Source: Neolewinella xylanilytica | GTDB taxonomy: Bacteria > Bacteroidota > Bacteroidia > Chitinophagales > Saprospiraceae | Direction of reading: 5' to 3' | DNA: 64,000 nt | NCBI RefSeq assembly: GCF_002934605.1 | Contig: NZ_PTJC01000005.1 | Coordinates: forward strand, 1,364,001-1,428,000 | Shown: positions 1 to 8,112 of the stretch, piece after piece | Layout: every line of letters starts with the position of its first letter | Numbering within the stretch: the stretch's first letter is position 1 | The notes under the pieces: model-generated | What the model was told of the DNA's origin: nothing | Seen by the model: only the letters and a program-made list of their open reading frames with translations | Databases searched by the model: none | Position numbers and translations under genes: made by a program

Positions 1-285
1 GTACAGCGCCCAGGCCGTCAGCGCCACGAAGAGGTGGGTTGCCAGACGTATCCCCGGTATGCTGCCCCCGGTCAATTTGATCAGGCCGGCGTACAACCAA
101 AAAACACCGATGGGTTTGGTGTCGAAGATGTCGCGCAGGTAGACTTTCCCGTTGAGCATCTCCCGGGCGATGACCAGGTAAGTGCTTTCGTCGTGGTTGA
201 TCACGGAAATGAAGGAACTGCCCCAGCGGAGCAGGAGCGACAGCCCGATGAAGAGAAACAAGGTGGGCCAGGGGCGGAGCGACAT
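1..285 (-). CDS. GT-C family glycosyltransferase, N-terminal part (runs off the window)
   Basis: Partial gene, read on the minus strand from an ATG at 285 and open to the window edge, giving 95 residues. A first transmembrane helix (about residues 8-28) is followed by the acidic pair D32-E33 in 'NHDESTYLVIAREML', then 'GKVYLRDIFDTKPIGVF' and a second hydrophobic stretch. This matches the start of ArnT/PMT-like (GT39/GT83) membrane glycosyltransferases, which use an Asp in the first periplasmic loop and a lipid-linked sugar donor. The substrate cannot be told. A -7 box lies 5 nt before the ATG (291-298). It is divergent from proB. The family call is fairly secure; the rest of the protein is unseen. 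Confidence 0.75.
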   Translation of the reverse strand, partial: MSLRPWPTLFLFIGLSLLLRWGSSFISVINHDESTYLVIAREMLNGKVYLRDIFDTKPIGVFWLYAGLIKLTGGSIPGIRLATHLFVALTAWALY

Positions 286-290
286 GGGAC

Positions 291-298
291 CAAATTTA
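291..298 (-). promoter_or_regulatory. -7 promoter element of the glycosyltransferase gene
   Basis: On the minus strand the sequence is TAAATTTG, a full match to the Bacteroidota -7 consensus TAnnTTTG. It ends 5 nt before the ATG, so transcription should begin at or next to the start codon. No convincing -33 TTTG was picked out. Confidence 0.6.
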
Positions 299-431
299 GT
301 ATAAGTCCCGGCTGCCAGGAGGTCCATTTGTGCGCCTACCATCCCGGGGTCGGGTTCCGACGGTGATCCGTTCCCGCGCCCCGGCGCCCGACTATCTCTC
401 TACCGAAGTACCCGCTATCCGACTACCGTAC

Positions 432-439
432 TACCTTTG
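432..439 (+). promoter_or_regulatory. -7 promoter element of proB
   Basis: TACCTTTG matches TAnnTTTG and ends 4 nt before the ATG at 444. This decides the start codon: an in-frame extension upstream to 330 would place the promoter inside the gene. It predicts a leaderless proB mRNA. Confidence 0.65.
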
Positions 440-443
440 CCCC

Positions 444-1232
444 ATGTACCAACGCCTAGTCATCAAGGTAGGAACCAACGTGCTCACCCGTGCCGACGGC
501 CGGCTCGACATCACCAGCATCAGCAACCTCGTAGACCAGATCGCGGACCTGAAGCAGCGGGGGGTGGAGCTCGTGCTCGTCTCGTCCGGGGCGGTGGGGG
601 CCGGGAAGGAATTGCTGCCCGGCCGTGCCAACGACGAGGCGGTAGCGCAGCGCCAGGTTTACTCCGCCATCGGGCAGGTCCGGCTCATGGAGTTGTACCG
701 CAATCTCTTTGCCGGCCACCGGCTGCTCTGTGCCCAGGTGCTGGCTACGAAGGGTGATTTCCGCGACGACCTCCACTACGACAATATGCTCAACTGCTTC
801 CGGGCGCTGTTGCAGGACGAGATCGTGCCCGTGGTAAACGAGAACGACGTGGTGGCCGTGACGGAGCTGATGTTTACTGACAACGACGAACTAGCCGGGC
901 TGGTGGCACGGATGGTGAGCGCCGATGCCCTCGTGATCCTGAGCAGCGTAGAGGGACTCTACGACGGCCCGCCCGACCGGCACGAAAGCCGGCTCATTCC
1001 CCGGGTAGCCGCCCACGATACCGGTGTCGACGGCGTGGTACAGGCCCGACGCACCAGCGGCGGTCGCGGAGGAATGGCCACGAAACTCCGCATCGCCCGC
1101 GAAACCGCCACGGGGGGGATTCCCGTACTGATCGGTAACGGTCGCCGGCCGAACATCCTCTCCCATTTGTCGACCAACGACTGGCCCGGTACGGTAGTGG
1201 CGGCTACGGACAATAGCGCGGCTGCCGACTGA
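444..1232 (+). CDS. proB: Glutamate 5-kinase
   Basis: ATP-dependent phosphorylation of L-glutamate to glutamyl 5-phosphate, the first step of proline synthesis, cytosolic. The 262-residue protein shows the amino-acid-kinase fold: VIKVGTN at 6-12, SSGAVGAG near 47-54, the NENDxV motif, the FTDNDELAGLVA substrate loop, and GGRGGMATK near the end. It stops after the kinase domain, so the C-terminal PUA domain of the roughly 367-residue E. coli enzyme is absent; short forms are known. The start at 444 is set by the -7 box at 432-439. proA, the usual partner, is not next to it; the next gene (30 nt downstream) is an unrelated lipoprotein. Confidence 0.93.
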   Translation: MYQRLVIKVGTNVLTRADGRLDITSISNLVDQIADLKQRGVELVLVSSGAVGAGKELLPGRANDEAVAQRQVYSAIGQVRLMELYRNLFAGHRLLCAQVLATKGDFRDDLHYDNMLNCFRALLQDEIVPVVNENDVVAVTELMFTDNDELAGLVARMVSADALVILSSVEGLYDGPPDRHESRLIPRVAAHDTGVDGVVQARRTSGGRGGMATKLRIARETATGGIPVLIGNGRRPNILSHLSTNDWPGTVVAATDNSAAAD

Positions 1233-1261
1233 GTTCTTACCCTTTATCCGCCATTCTCCGT

Positions 1262-2755
1262 ATGCGTATCCCCATTCTACTGGTTGTCCTGTTGACGCTG
1301 TGCTTTGCCTGCGAGGTGGACCGCGATTACCTCACCGGTGATAGCGTCGAATTACGCTTCAGCCTGGATACCCTCACCTTCGATACCGTGTTTACGGCCC
1401 GGGGCAGCGCCACGCGGGTCTTTACCGTATACAACGACGGCAGCGATCCGGTACTGATCGACCGCATCACGGTGGCCGGGGAAACCGGGGTCACCTTCAC
1501 CTTCAACGCAGATGGCACCATGGGGCCGGAAGTGGAAGACGTGGTGATCTTCGCCCAAGACAGCATCTTCGTCTTCGTGGAAGTGGAGGTGGACCCGACC
1601 GAACCGGAGGAGGTCAGTCCGTTCATTGCCACGGATCGCCTCCTTTTCGAAACCGGTGATTTTCAGCACGAGGTTACGCTAGAGGCCTACGGCCAGAACG
1701 CCCTTTACCTCAACGGATTTAACCGGGGCACCCTGGTCCAGCCCATTTGCCAGGACGGCACCTTTACCCTGCCAACGGAGCTGCCTACGGTGATCTATGG
1801 CTCGTTGGTCGTGGATTCCTGCGTGCTGCGGGCGTTGGCGGGCACCCGCATCTACTTTCACGGCGGCCTGCAGCGCGACGAACAACCCGGTGGCCTGGGC
1901 ATTTTCGAAGATGGATTCATCTATACCCTGCCGGCCGGCCGGATCGAGCTGCTGGGGACGCTGGAAGACCCGATTATCCTGGCAACGGACCGGTTGGAAG
2001 AGGATTTTGCCGAAAGCACCGGTGGCTACCGTGGGCTGGTACTCGGCCCGTTAAGCCGGGGCAACCGCATCGAGCATACCGAGATCCGCAACGCCATTAT
2101 CGGGGTGACGGTCGACAGCCTCGCGGAAGTCACCCTGGCGAACAGCCGCATCACCAACAGCAGCGGCGCGGCGGTGGTGAGCTACCAGGGAGACGTGACG
2201 GCACGCAACGCGTTGTTTCATTCCAATCAGACCAACTCCATCCAGGTTATCAAAGGGGGGAACCTCCTGCTGGAACACTGTACGGTCGCCAACTACGGCT
2301 CCACCCAGCCCGCGCTCAGCCTAAGTAATTGTGCCCCGGTGCCGGACGAAGATTACTGCCTCCAGGCCCCCCTCTACGCGCGTATCGCGAACAGCATCGT
2401 GGTGGGGGGCAGTCCGGTGGAAATCAACCTGATCGACGTCGACGCACGGGAGGACCCGCAAACCTTCGACCTCCGGATCACCAACAGCGTGGTACGTACG
2501 GACCAGCGCTTTCTGAACGATGCTGGAGGCTTGTACGAAAACTTTTATTCCACGATCTGTGAAGGGTGCTATAACCTGGAGAGCGGGAATTTGCTGTTCG
2601 CGTCGATTAGCGACGATGACTACCGCCCGGACAGCCTCAGCGTAGCGCGCAACCTGGGGGTCTATCTGCCTTCACTGCCCCGCGACCTGGAGGGTAACGA
2701 AAGAGATACGGAAAGTCCGGACGCCGGAGCGCTGGAGTGGCAGCCGGCCGGCTAG
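1262..2755 (+). CDS. Lipoprotein with right-handed parallel beta-helix (choice-of-anchor Q type)
   Basis: A 497-residue exported protein. A short hydrophobic signal ends in a lipobox (LCFAC, lipidated Cys17). Residues about 30-140 look like an Ig-like/choice-of-anchor beta domain. Residues about 160-400 carry repeated short beta coils typical of pectate-lyase-like right-handed helices (for example NRIEHTEIRNAIIGVTVDS). The C-terminus has the SPDAGALEW signature often seen at the end of such Bacteroidota proteins. It is likely anchored in the outer membrane or on the surface. No catalytic residues could be assigned, so binding or structural roles are as likely as polysaccharide cleavage. It may be co-transcribed with proB upstream and mlaE downstream. 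Confidence 0.75.
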   Translation: MRIPILLVVLLTLCFACEVDRDYLTGDSVELRFSLDTLTFDTVFTARGSATRVFTVYNDGSDPVLIDRITVAGETGVTFTFNADGTMGPEVEDVVIFAQDSIFVFVEVEVDPTEPEEVSPFIATDRLLFETGDFQHEVTLEAYGQNALYLNGFNRGTLVQPICQDGTFTLPTELPTVIYGSLVVDSCVLRALAGTRIYFHGGLQRDEQPGGLGIFEDGFIYTLPAGRIELLGTLEDPIILATDRLEEDFAESTGGYRGLVLGPLSRGNRIEHTEIRNAIIGVTVDSLAEVTLANSRITNSSGAAVVSYQGDVTARNALFHSNQTNSIQVIKGGNLLLEHCTVANYGSTQPALSLSNCAPVPDEDYCLQAPLYARIANSIVVGGSPVEINLIDVDAREDPQTFDLRITNSVVRTDQRFLNDAGGLYENFYSTICEGCYNLESGNLLFASISDDDYRPDSLSVARNLGVYLPSLPRDLEGNERDTESPDAGALEWQPAG

Positions 2756-2826
2756 GCAAACCAATCCGGTGGACCCGGCGTTACACCTCGAACCCCGTAA
2801 CCCCAACCCCGCACCCCCCCAAGTTC

Positions 2827-3573
2827 ATGGTCGTTACCAATATGCTTTTCCATCTGGGCCGTTACGTGACCTTGTTGCGTGACTCCATTTCCCGCCCGGA
2901 GAAATTCTCGATGTACTATAAGGAGACGATGCGGCAGATGGACGCCATCGGCGTAGGGTCGGTGTTCATCGTGCTCCTCATTTCGGTCTTCATTGGGATG
3001 GTTACGGCGGTACAGTTTGCCGACCAGCTCGGCGACAGCTTCGTGCCATCGTACTACATCGGCTACATCGTCCGCGACATCACCATCATCGAGATGGCAC
3101 CTACCATCACCTGCTTGGTGCTCGCCGGTAAGGTGGGCTCCAATTTGGCCGCGGAAATCGGTGGCATGCGGCAGAAAGAACACATCGATGCTATGGAGAT
3201 CATGGGGGTAAACACGGCTGCCTACCTGATTCTCCCGAAGATCATCGCGGCCGTGGTCGTCATCCCCATGCTGGTGGCGATATCCGCCTTCGTGAGCATC
3301 ATCGGGGGCTACCTCAGTACGGTGGTGCCGGGAACGATCTCCCATACGGAATACGTGTTGGGGCTGCGCTCCTTTTTCGTGCCCCGTTACGTATTCATGA
3401 TGTTCGTGAAAGCGGCGGTCTTTGCCTTTCTCCTTACTTCCATCAGCTGCTACATGGGCTACCACGTGAAGGGGGGCAGTATCGAACTGGGAGAGGCCAG
3501 CACCAGCGCCGTGGTGGTCAGCGACGTACTAATCCTGGTTTTCGACTTTTTAATCGCCCTCGTCCTCACCTAA
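2827..3573 (+). CDS. mlaE: MlaE-family ABC transporter permease
   Basis: Inner-membrane permease of an MCE/Mla-type lipid transporter, moving phospholipids between inner and outer membranes. The 248-residue protein has the family layout: an amphipathic N-terminal segment, five to six membrane helices, and the conserved cytoplasmic coupling segment EIGGMRQKEHIDAMEIMGVN. The ATG at 2827 fits the family length better than the upstream in-frame start at 2737, which would overlap the preceding gene. The ATPase follows 10 nt downstream, so the two form a transcription unit. The usual MCE substrate-binding protein (MlaD) is not adjacent. Confidence 0.9.
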   Translation: MVVTNMLFHLGRYVTLLRDSISRPEKFSMYYKETMRQMDAIGVGSVFIVLLISVFIGMVTAVQFADQLGDSFVPSYYIGYIVRDITIIEMAPTITCLVLAGKVGSNLAAEIGGMRQKEHIDAMEIMGVNTAAYLILPKIIAAVVVIPMLVAISAFVSIIGGYLSTVVPGTISHTEYVLGLRSFFVPRYVFMMFVKAAVFAFLLTSISCYMGYHVKGGSIELGEASTSAVVVSDVLILVFDFLIALVLT

Positions 3574-3583
3574 TCCGCCAACC

Positions 3584-4360
3584 ATGATCCGCACGGAAAA
3601 CTTAGAAAAATCGTTTGGCGAGAACCACGTCCTAAAGGGCGTCTCCACGGAGTTTTACTCCGGTAAGCCCAATTTGATCATCGGTAGCTCGGGCGCTGGA
3701 AAAACGGTATTGCTCAAGTTGCTCATCGGTCTTTTCGAACCCACCGATGGTAAGGTGTACTACGACGATACGGACCTGTTCTCCCTGAGCGACGAGGCCT
3801 TGCGGCAGATCCGGATGAAGGTCGGTATGCTCTTCCAGGGTAACGCGCTTTTCGACTCCATGTCGGTAGGGGAGAACATTCGCTTTCCCATGGATATGTT
3901 CACCAACAAGACCGCGGCCGAGAAGGAAAAGCGGGTCGATGAATGCCTCGAAATGGTTAACATGGAAGGCATCAACGAACGCTTTCCCTCGGAGGTCTCC
4001 GGAGGCATGCAGAAGCGGGTCGGCATCGCCCGCGCCATGGTGCTGGAGCCGAAGTACCTCTTTTGCGACGAGCCAAACTCCGGCCTGGATCCCCAAACCA
4101 GTATCCTGATCGACGAGCTGATCTGCGACCTGACCAATCGGAACAACATCACCACCGTCATCAATACCCACGATATGAACTCGGTGATGGGCATCGGCGA
4201 CAACATCGTTTTGCTCAAGGACGGCCAGCTCGCCTGGCAGGGCGACAAGACTCAGGTGCTTGAAAGCGACAGCGAGGTACTACAGGACTTCATTTTTGCC
4301 AGCCCGTTTCTCCGGCGGTTGCGGGAAGATGCTCTCAAGACCCGGCACGCTCAGGAGTAG
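3584..4360 (+). CDS. mlaF: MlaF-family ABC transporter ATPase
   Basis: Cytosolic ATPase partner of the MlaE-like permease. The 258-residue protein has every ABC motif: Walker A GSSGAGKT at 34-41, Q-loop at about Q85, signature SGGMQKR at 139-145, Walker B ending in D162-E163 (YLFCDEPNSGLDP), and switch His196. The SGGMQKR signature is the form typical of the Mla/Ttg2 subgroup. It starts 10 nt after mlaE. No further transporter gene follows; a run of small hairpins lies downstream. Confidence 0.93.
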   Translation: MIRTENLEKSFGENHVLKGVSTEFYSGKPNLIIGSSGAGKTVLLKLLIGLFEPTDGKVYYDDTDLFSLSDEALRQIRMKVGMLFQGNALFDSMSVGENIRFPMDMFTNKTAAEKEKRVDECLEMVNMEGINERFPSEVSGGMQKRVGIARAMVLEPKYLFCDEPNSGLDPQTSILIDELICDLTNRNNITTVINTHDMNSVMGIGDNIVLLKDGQLAWQGDKTQVLESDSEVLQDFIFASPFLRRLREDALKTRHAQE

Positions 4361-4661
4361 GAAAAGGGCTTCGCCGTTTTGTTAGTCGGCTTTGCCGGGT
4401 AGACGTTTAGCAAGCTGGCTTCGCCAGCTGGTTAGTGCGGCTCCGCACCCTCGGAGGAACCTGCATTGGCCTTCGGACGCTCGCAAGTCCCCGGCTATCG
4501 CCCGGTGACGCTCCGAGGTCCTTTGTTCGTCGATGCCGGAAAAGCACCAGGACCTCGGCGTGTGCTTGCACCTCCGAGCGTCCGGACCGCAGGAGCCTGC
4601 CTTGCCTTCGGAGCGTCCGGGCAAATCCATTACCTTGCTACGGTAACCAAGCCCCACCACC
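4361..4661. repeat. Non-coding gap filled with small hairpins
   Basis: No gene seen. Immediately after mlaF there are four short perfect or near-perfect hairpins in a row: GGC-TTC-GCC, CGGC-TTT-GCCG, GCTGGC-TTC-GCCAGC and GTGCGG-CT-CCGCAC. A larger inverted repeat follows, with 8-bp arms CCTCGGAG (4449-4456) and CTCCGAGG (4511-4518), then several degenerate copies of CGGAGCGTCCGG-like sequence. The gap ends in a TACCTTGC box (4631-4638), a plausible -7 element for the next gene. Confidence 0.55.
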
Positions 4662-5711
4662 ATGCGTCACCTTCTGCATTCCTCGCTTCTCCTCATTATG
4701 GCCGTGCTGCTTTACGCCTGCCAGGAAACCGGCGAACCCGCCGTGGATACGCCGCCCGAACTGGAGGAGATCGGGGAGGCCCCCGAATACGCCATGGTGA
4801 TTCACGGCGGGGCGGGCACCATCCTGAAGGAGAATATGACCGACGAGCGGGCGACCGCCATCCGGGAGGCGATGAATGCCGCCCTCGATGCGGGCGAAGC
4901 CGTACTCCGCGACGGTGGCAGCGCGGCCGACGCCGTGGAGGCGACCATCTGGGTGATGGAAGACAGCCCCTACTTCAACTCCGGTAAGGGGGCCGTATTC
5001 ACCAACGCCGGCATTAACGAACTGGACGCCAGCTTCATGACCGGCGAGAACCAGGAAGCCGGCGCGGTAGGTGGCATCACCAATCTCAAGCACCCCATCA
5101 GCGCCGCCCGGGCCGTGATGGAGCAATCCGAGCACGTATTGCTGACCGGTAAGGGGGCCGAGGAGTTCGCGGCGGGCGTGGGTCTCGAGGTCGTGGACCC
5201 ATCCTACTTTTATACGGAGGAGCGCTTCCAGAGCCTGCAACGCGCCCTGGAGGGGGAAAAAGTAGAACAGGAAAAGATCGACGTCGATCAGAAACACGGT
5301 ACGGTGGGGTGCGTGGCCCTCGACAAGAACGGCAACATCGCCGCCGGGACCAGTACGGGCGGCATGACCAACAAGCGCTTCAACCGCCTAGGGGACAGCC
5401 CCATCATCGGCGCCGGCACCTACGCCAATAATGCCACCTGCGGCGTCAGCTGTACGGGATGGGGGGAATTCTTTATCCGCTACGCCGTGGCTTACGACGT
5501 CCACGCCCGCATGGCCTACGGCGGTGCCACCCTGCAGGAAGCCGCCGATGCCGTCATTCACAAAACCCTGGTCGAGAAAGGCGGCACCGGCGGCCTGATC
5601 GCGCTGGATGCGCGGGGTAACGTGGTCATGCCGTTCAATACGCCGGGGATGTACCGCGGGTACCTGAAGGCCGGGGGGGAGCGGGAAATCCTGTTTTACG
5701 AGGCTAAGTGA
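4662..5711 (+). CDS. Isoaspartyl peptidase/L-asparaginase (Ntn hydrolase), lipoprotein
   Basis: Threonine-type N-terminal nucleophile hydrolase of the plant-type asparaginase family, releasing aspartate from isoaspartyl peptides or hydrolysing asparagine. The 349-residue precursor begins with a lipoprotein signal (LLYAC, Cys20). The alpha-subunit motifs VIHGGAGT (46-53) and GSAADAVEATI are present. The autocleavage site is KHGTVGCVAL with nucleophile Thr214, followed by GNIAAGTSTGGM and the GDSPIIGAGTYA substrate loop. Cleavage before Thr214 would give the two subunits. Lipidation puts it in the periplasm or outer membrane, unlike the cytosolic E. coli IaaA. It stands alone after the hairpin-rich gap. 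Confidence 0.9.
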   Translation: MRHLLHSSLLLIMAVLLYACQETGEPAVDTPPELEEIGEAPEYAMVIHGGAGTILKENMTDERATAIREAMNAALDAGEAVLRDGGSAADAVEATIWVMEDSPYFNSGKGAVFTNAGINELDASFMTGENQEAGAVGGITNLKHPISAARAVMEQSEHVLLTGKGAEEFAAGVGLEVVDPSYFYTEERFQSLQRALEGEKVEQEKIDVDQKHGTVGCVALDKNGNIAAGTSTGGMTNKRFNRLGDSPIIGAGTYANNATCGVSCTGWGEFFIRYAVAYDVHARMAYGGATLQEAADAVIHKTLVEKGGTGGLIALDARGNVVMPFNTPGMYRGYLKAGGEREILFYEAK

Positions 5712-5716
5712 CGCTG

Positions 5717-6105
5717 ATCCGCCGAGCTACCGCGAACAGCACCACCGGTTATGGGGCTGTTCACTGCTCGTAGGCCCAGCTACCGCGATAAGCCCCTTTC
5801 CAACCGACCCGTCGGCCGACCAGCAAGCTGTGCGGACGACTGTTGCTGGTCCGCCGAGCTACCGCGAAAAGGATCATCGGTCTCGGGACTGCTAGCTACT
5901 CGTCGGCCCAGCTACCGCGCGATAGGGCTTTTCCAACCGACCCGTCGGCCGACCAGCAAGCTGTGCGGACGACTGTTGCTGGTCCGCCGAGCTACCGCGA
6001 ACAGCATCACCGGTTATGGGGCTGTTCACTGCTCGTCGGCCCAGCTACCGCGATAGGGCTTTTCCAACCGACCCGTCGGCCGACCAGCAAGCTGTGCGGA
6101 CGACT
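5717..6105. repeat. Tandem repeat, three copies of a ~133-bp unit
   Basis: Copies begin at 5719, 5851 and 5984, each starting CCGCCGAGCTACCGCGAA and ending with GCAAGCTGTGCGGACGACT. Copy 2 differs most (AAAAGGATCATCGGTCTCGG in place of AACAGCATCACCGGTTATGG). The array fills the whole gap between the asparaginase stop and the nitroreductase stop codon. Open frames crossing it are by-products of the repeat and not genes. Confidence 0.85.
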
Positions 6106-6733
6106 AGCGCGCGGTAAACATCTCCTCCAAAGGCACCCGCACTTTTTCCTTGTGCTGGGTAGCGTCTTCCTCCGAGCGGTAACCCACCGGAGCGATGACG
6201 GTGGCGGTCAGTCCTTTCTCCGTCAGGCCCAGAAGCCGGTCGTATTCACCGGCGTCGAAGCCTTCCATGGGGCAGGTGTCGATGCGCAGTTCGGCGGCGG
6301 CGGCCAGCAGCGTACCCAGGCCGATGTACGCCTGTCGCTTATTCCAGGCTTCGATCGATTCCACGGATTTACCGGCCACCGAGCCCTTCATGTAGTTGGC
6401 GTAGTCATCAAGTTGGTCGCGGGGCACGCCGCGCACTTCGGCCGTACGGTCCATATAGCGGTCGATCTGCTCGGCCGGCATCTTTTTCATGGCGGCGAAT
6501 ACAAAGACGTGGGAGCACTCGGTCAGTTGGGGTTGGTTGTAACTGGCGGTGCGGAGCTGCTCCTTTAATTCGGGGTCACTCACGACCACTACCCGGAAGG
6601 GCTGGAGTCCGAAACTGGTTGCGGCCAGGTTCACGGCTTCTTCCAGGCTTTTCAGGTCCGCATCACTTACCCTGCGGTTCTCGTCAAATCGTTTGGTAGC
6701 ATAGCGCCACCGTAGGCTTTCAATCAGTTGCAT
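6104..6733 (-). CDS. Nitroreductase-family NAD(P)H oxidoreductase
   Basis: FMN-dependent oxidoreductase of the NfsB/NfnB type (nitro compounds, quinones or flavins as acceptors), cytosolic, normally a homodimer. The 209-residue protein has the N-terminal FMN-binding motif RWRYATKRFD, the dimer/FMN segment AATSFGLQPFRVVVVSDPEL, YIGLGTLLAAAAELRIDTCPMEGFD, and a C-terminal GYRSEED region that binds flavin phosphate. The start at 6733 (MQLIESLRWRYA) matches the usual family N-terminus; an ATG three codons upstream (6742) is also possible. Its stop codon abuts the tandem repeat. Confidence 0.9.
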   Translation of the reverse strand: MQLIESLRWRYATKRFDENRRVSDADLKSLEEAVNLAATSFGLQPFRVVVVSDPELKEQLRTASYNQPQLTECSHVFVFAAMKKMPAEQIDRYMDRTAEVRGVPRDQLDDYANYMKGSVAGKSVESIEAWNKRQAYIGLGTLLAAAAELRIDTCPMEGFDAGEYDRLLGLTEKGLTATVIAPVGYRSEEDATQHKEKVRVPLEEMFTAR

Positions 6734-6782
6734 AGGATACATTGTTGTATATACATTAATTTGCGAGGCAAGCAATAGTTTT

Positions 6783-6800
6783 GCGCCGGAGCGCGGGTGC
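6783..6800 (+). repeat. Dispersed palindromic element, copy 1
   Basis: GCGCCGGAGCGC followed by GGGTGC. The 12-mer folds as a GCGC/GCGC hairpin. The identical 18-mer occurs in reverse orientation at 17971-17988, and the 12-mer also at 47189, 61217 and 63827. Confidence 0.6.
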
Positions 6801-6823
6801 AATGAATTTTTAAACCCCAGGCA

Positions 6824-6854
6824 TTGTAAAATCCCTTAGGACTTACTACTTTTG
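6824..6854 (+). promoter_or_regulatory. Promoter of tRNA-Leu
   Basis: TTG at 6824-6826 and TACTTTTG at 6847-6854, separated by 20 nt, fit the Bacteroidota -33/-7 layout. The tRNA begins 22 nt after the -7 box. Confidence 0.65.
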
Positions 6855-6876
6855 CGTCCGCTTCGCGCTACACCCC

Positions 6877-6961
6877 GCCCAGGTGGTGAAATTGGTAGAC
6901 ACGCCAGCTTGAGGGGCTGGTGTCCATTACGGACGTGCAGGTTCGACTCCTGTCCTGGGCA
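6877..6961 (+). tRNA. tRNA-Leu (anticodon GAG)
   Basis: An 85-nt class II tRNA. Acceptor stem GCCCAGG pairs with CCTGGGC. The D-arm is GTGAAATTGGTAGACAC. The anticodon stem CCAGC/GCTGG encloses the loop TTGAGGG with anticodon GAG. The long variable arm is TGTCC..GGACG and the T-arm is GCAGG-TTCGACT-CCTGT. Discriminator base is A. CCA is not encoded. It reads CUC and CUU leucine codons. Confidence 0.96.
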
Positions 6962-6969
6962 CTCCTGAT

Positions 6970-7005
6970 AAACGGCTCCGCTGCTTCGGCAACGGGGCCG
7001 TTTTT
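6970..7005 (+). terminator. Rho-independent terminator after tRNA-Leu
   Basis: AAACGGCTCCG (6970-6980) pairs with CGGGGCCGTTT (6993-7003) with one T-G wobble, followed by further T residues. It sits directly after the tRNA. Confidence 0.8.
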
Positions 7006-7024
7006 AGTTGCCGCCCGCCGGTCA

Positions 7025-7032
7025 TACCTTTG
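7025..7032 (+). promoter_or_regulatory. -7 promoter element of the GGGP synthase gene
   Basis: TACCTTTG, perfect to TAnnTTTG, ends 4 nt before the ATG at 7037. The start codon and a leaderless transcript are both supported by this. Confidence 0.65.
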
Positions 7033-7036
7033 AAGC

Positions 7037-7798
7037 ATGATCCTTAGCGCACTGACCCGGGCCCGCGAATCTGGCCGCAAGTTACTGGCCGTCCTCATCG
7101 ACCCGGATAAGGCCACCCGGGCCAAATTGAAGACGCTAGGGGAACACAGCCACTCCGGCTTCGTGGATTTCTTCCTCTGGGGCGGCAGTCTGGTCAACCA
7201 ACCCCAATCGGAGTACTATCTCCGCTTGCTGAAGGCACACGCCGAGGTGCCCGTTTTGCTCTTCCCGGGTTCGGTTTACCAGCTCGACGACCAGGCGGAC
7301 GGCCTCCTCCTGCTCTCGCTCATCTCCGGCCGGAACCCGGAACTGCTCATCGGCCACCACGTGACCGTGGCCGGCCGCATCAAGCAAATGAAGCTGGCCA
7401 CGTTTCCCACGGGGTACATGCTCGTCGACGGGGGGCGGCCGACTTCCGTATCCTACATGAGCGGTACCACGCCCATTCCCGGGGATAAACCGGCCATTGC
7501 CGCGGCGACCGCCCTGGCGGGAGAGCAGCTGGGTTTACGCATGATCTACCTGGACGCCGGCAGCGGGGCCCTGCGCCCGGTTTCTCCCGAGATGATCGCC
7601 GCCGTCCGCAAGGAAGTCGATCTTCCCCTCGTGGTCGGCGGGGGGATCCGAAGCCCCGAGCGGGCCCGGCAGGCCCTGCAGGCCGGGGCCGACATGATCG
7701 TGGTGGGTAACGGACTGGAGGGTAACCTGGACTGGCTCCCCCGCCTCTCCGCCGAGGTCAGTTCGTTCGGGCGGGAATCGGTCGGCCTGAAACGCTAA
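7037..7798 (+). CDS. Geranylgeranylglyceryl phosphate synthase family protein (group II)
   Basis: TIM-barrel prenyltransferase that joins a polyprenyl diphosphate to sn-glycerol-1-phosphate. Family members occur in archaea (ether lipids), in Firmicutes (PcrB, heptaprenyl) and in Bacteroidota (group II). The 253-residue protein has the N-terminal LIDPDK (Mg/diphosphate side, D22), the YLDAGSGA segment near 176-183, and the two phosphate-binding loops VVGGGIRS and VVGNGLE. The product lipid in Bacteroidota is not settled, so no exact substrate is given. It is transcribed alone from its own promoter. Confidence 0.88.
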   Translation: MILSALTRARESGRKLLAVLIDPDKATRAKLKTLGEHSHSGFVDFFLWGGSLVNQPQSEYYLRLLKAHAEVPVLLFPGSVYQLDDQADGLLLLSLISGRNPELLIGHHVTVAGRIKQMKLATFPTGYMLVDGGRPTSVSYMSGTTPIPGDKPAIAAATALAGEQLGLRMIYLDAGSGALRPVSPEMIAAVRKEVDLPLVVGGGIRSPERARQALQAGADMIVVGNGLEGNLDWLPRLSAEVSSFGRESVGLKR

Positions 7799-8112
7799 GG
7801 CCGTGCCCGGGGCAGCACCCGGTCGTAATCGGCCCGCTCCAGCTTGTTCGTGGCTCGCCTGATCAGGCCATGGGGGCCGGGGTATTGCGTCATGTCTACT
7901 AGGATGGTTGTGTTGTTTTTCGGTAGGCGCGGACCAAAGGTAGGTATCCCGATGCCGCCGTTTTCCATCGCGGCAGGATTCCGGTGCGCAATCCGGTAAC
8001 GGGAGCACATTGCGGAATGGACGGACCTCGCGGGGCGGAAGGCAACGCACCCGCGCCCCGCCGCCCAAATGAATTTCCGCGAACGAAAACCGCCAAATTT
8101 TGTACCCCATCC
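7799..8112. other. Intergenic gap with a minus-strand -7 box and a possible 32-codon ORF
   Basis: No established gene. On the minus strand TACCTTTG occurs at 7935-7942. Downstream an ATG at 7893 opens a 32-codon frame (begins MTQYPGPHGLIRR) ending at 7795, overlapping the last bases of the GGGP synthase gene. The remainder is GC-rich without clear structure. The plus-strand gene at 8113 has only a weak -7 candidate (AAATTTTG near 8094-8101). Confidence 0.3.

Noticed and set aside
372-392. Further copy of the dispersed palindrome upstream of proB
   Set aside because: GCGCCCCGGCGC lacks the conserved GGA/TCC core; similarity may be only GC-richness.
5751-6568. Plus-strand open frames across the 133-bp array and into the nitroreductase
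   Set aside because: They read the tandem repeat and the antisense of a clear gene; no family similarity.
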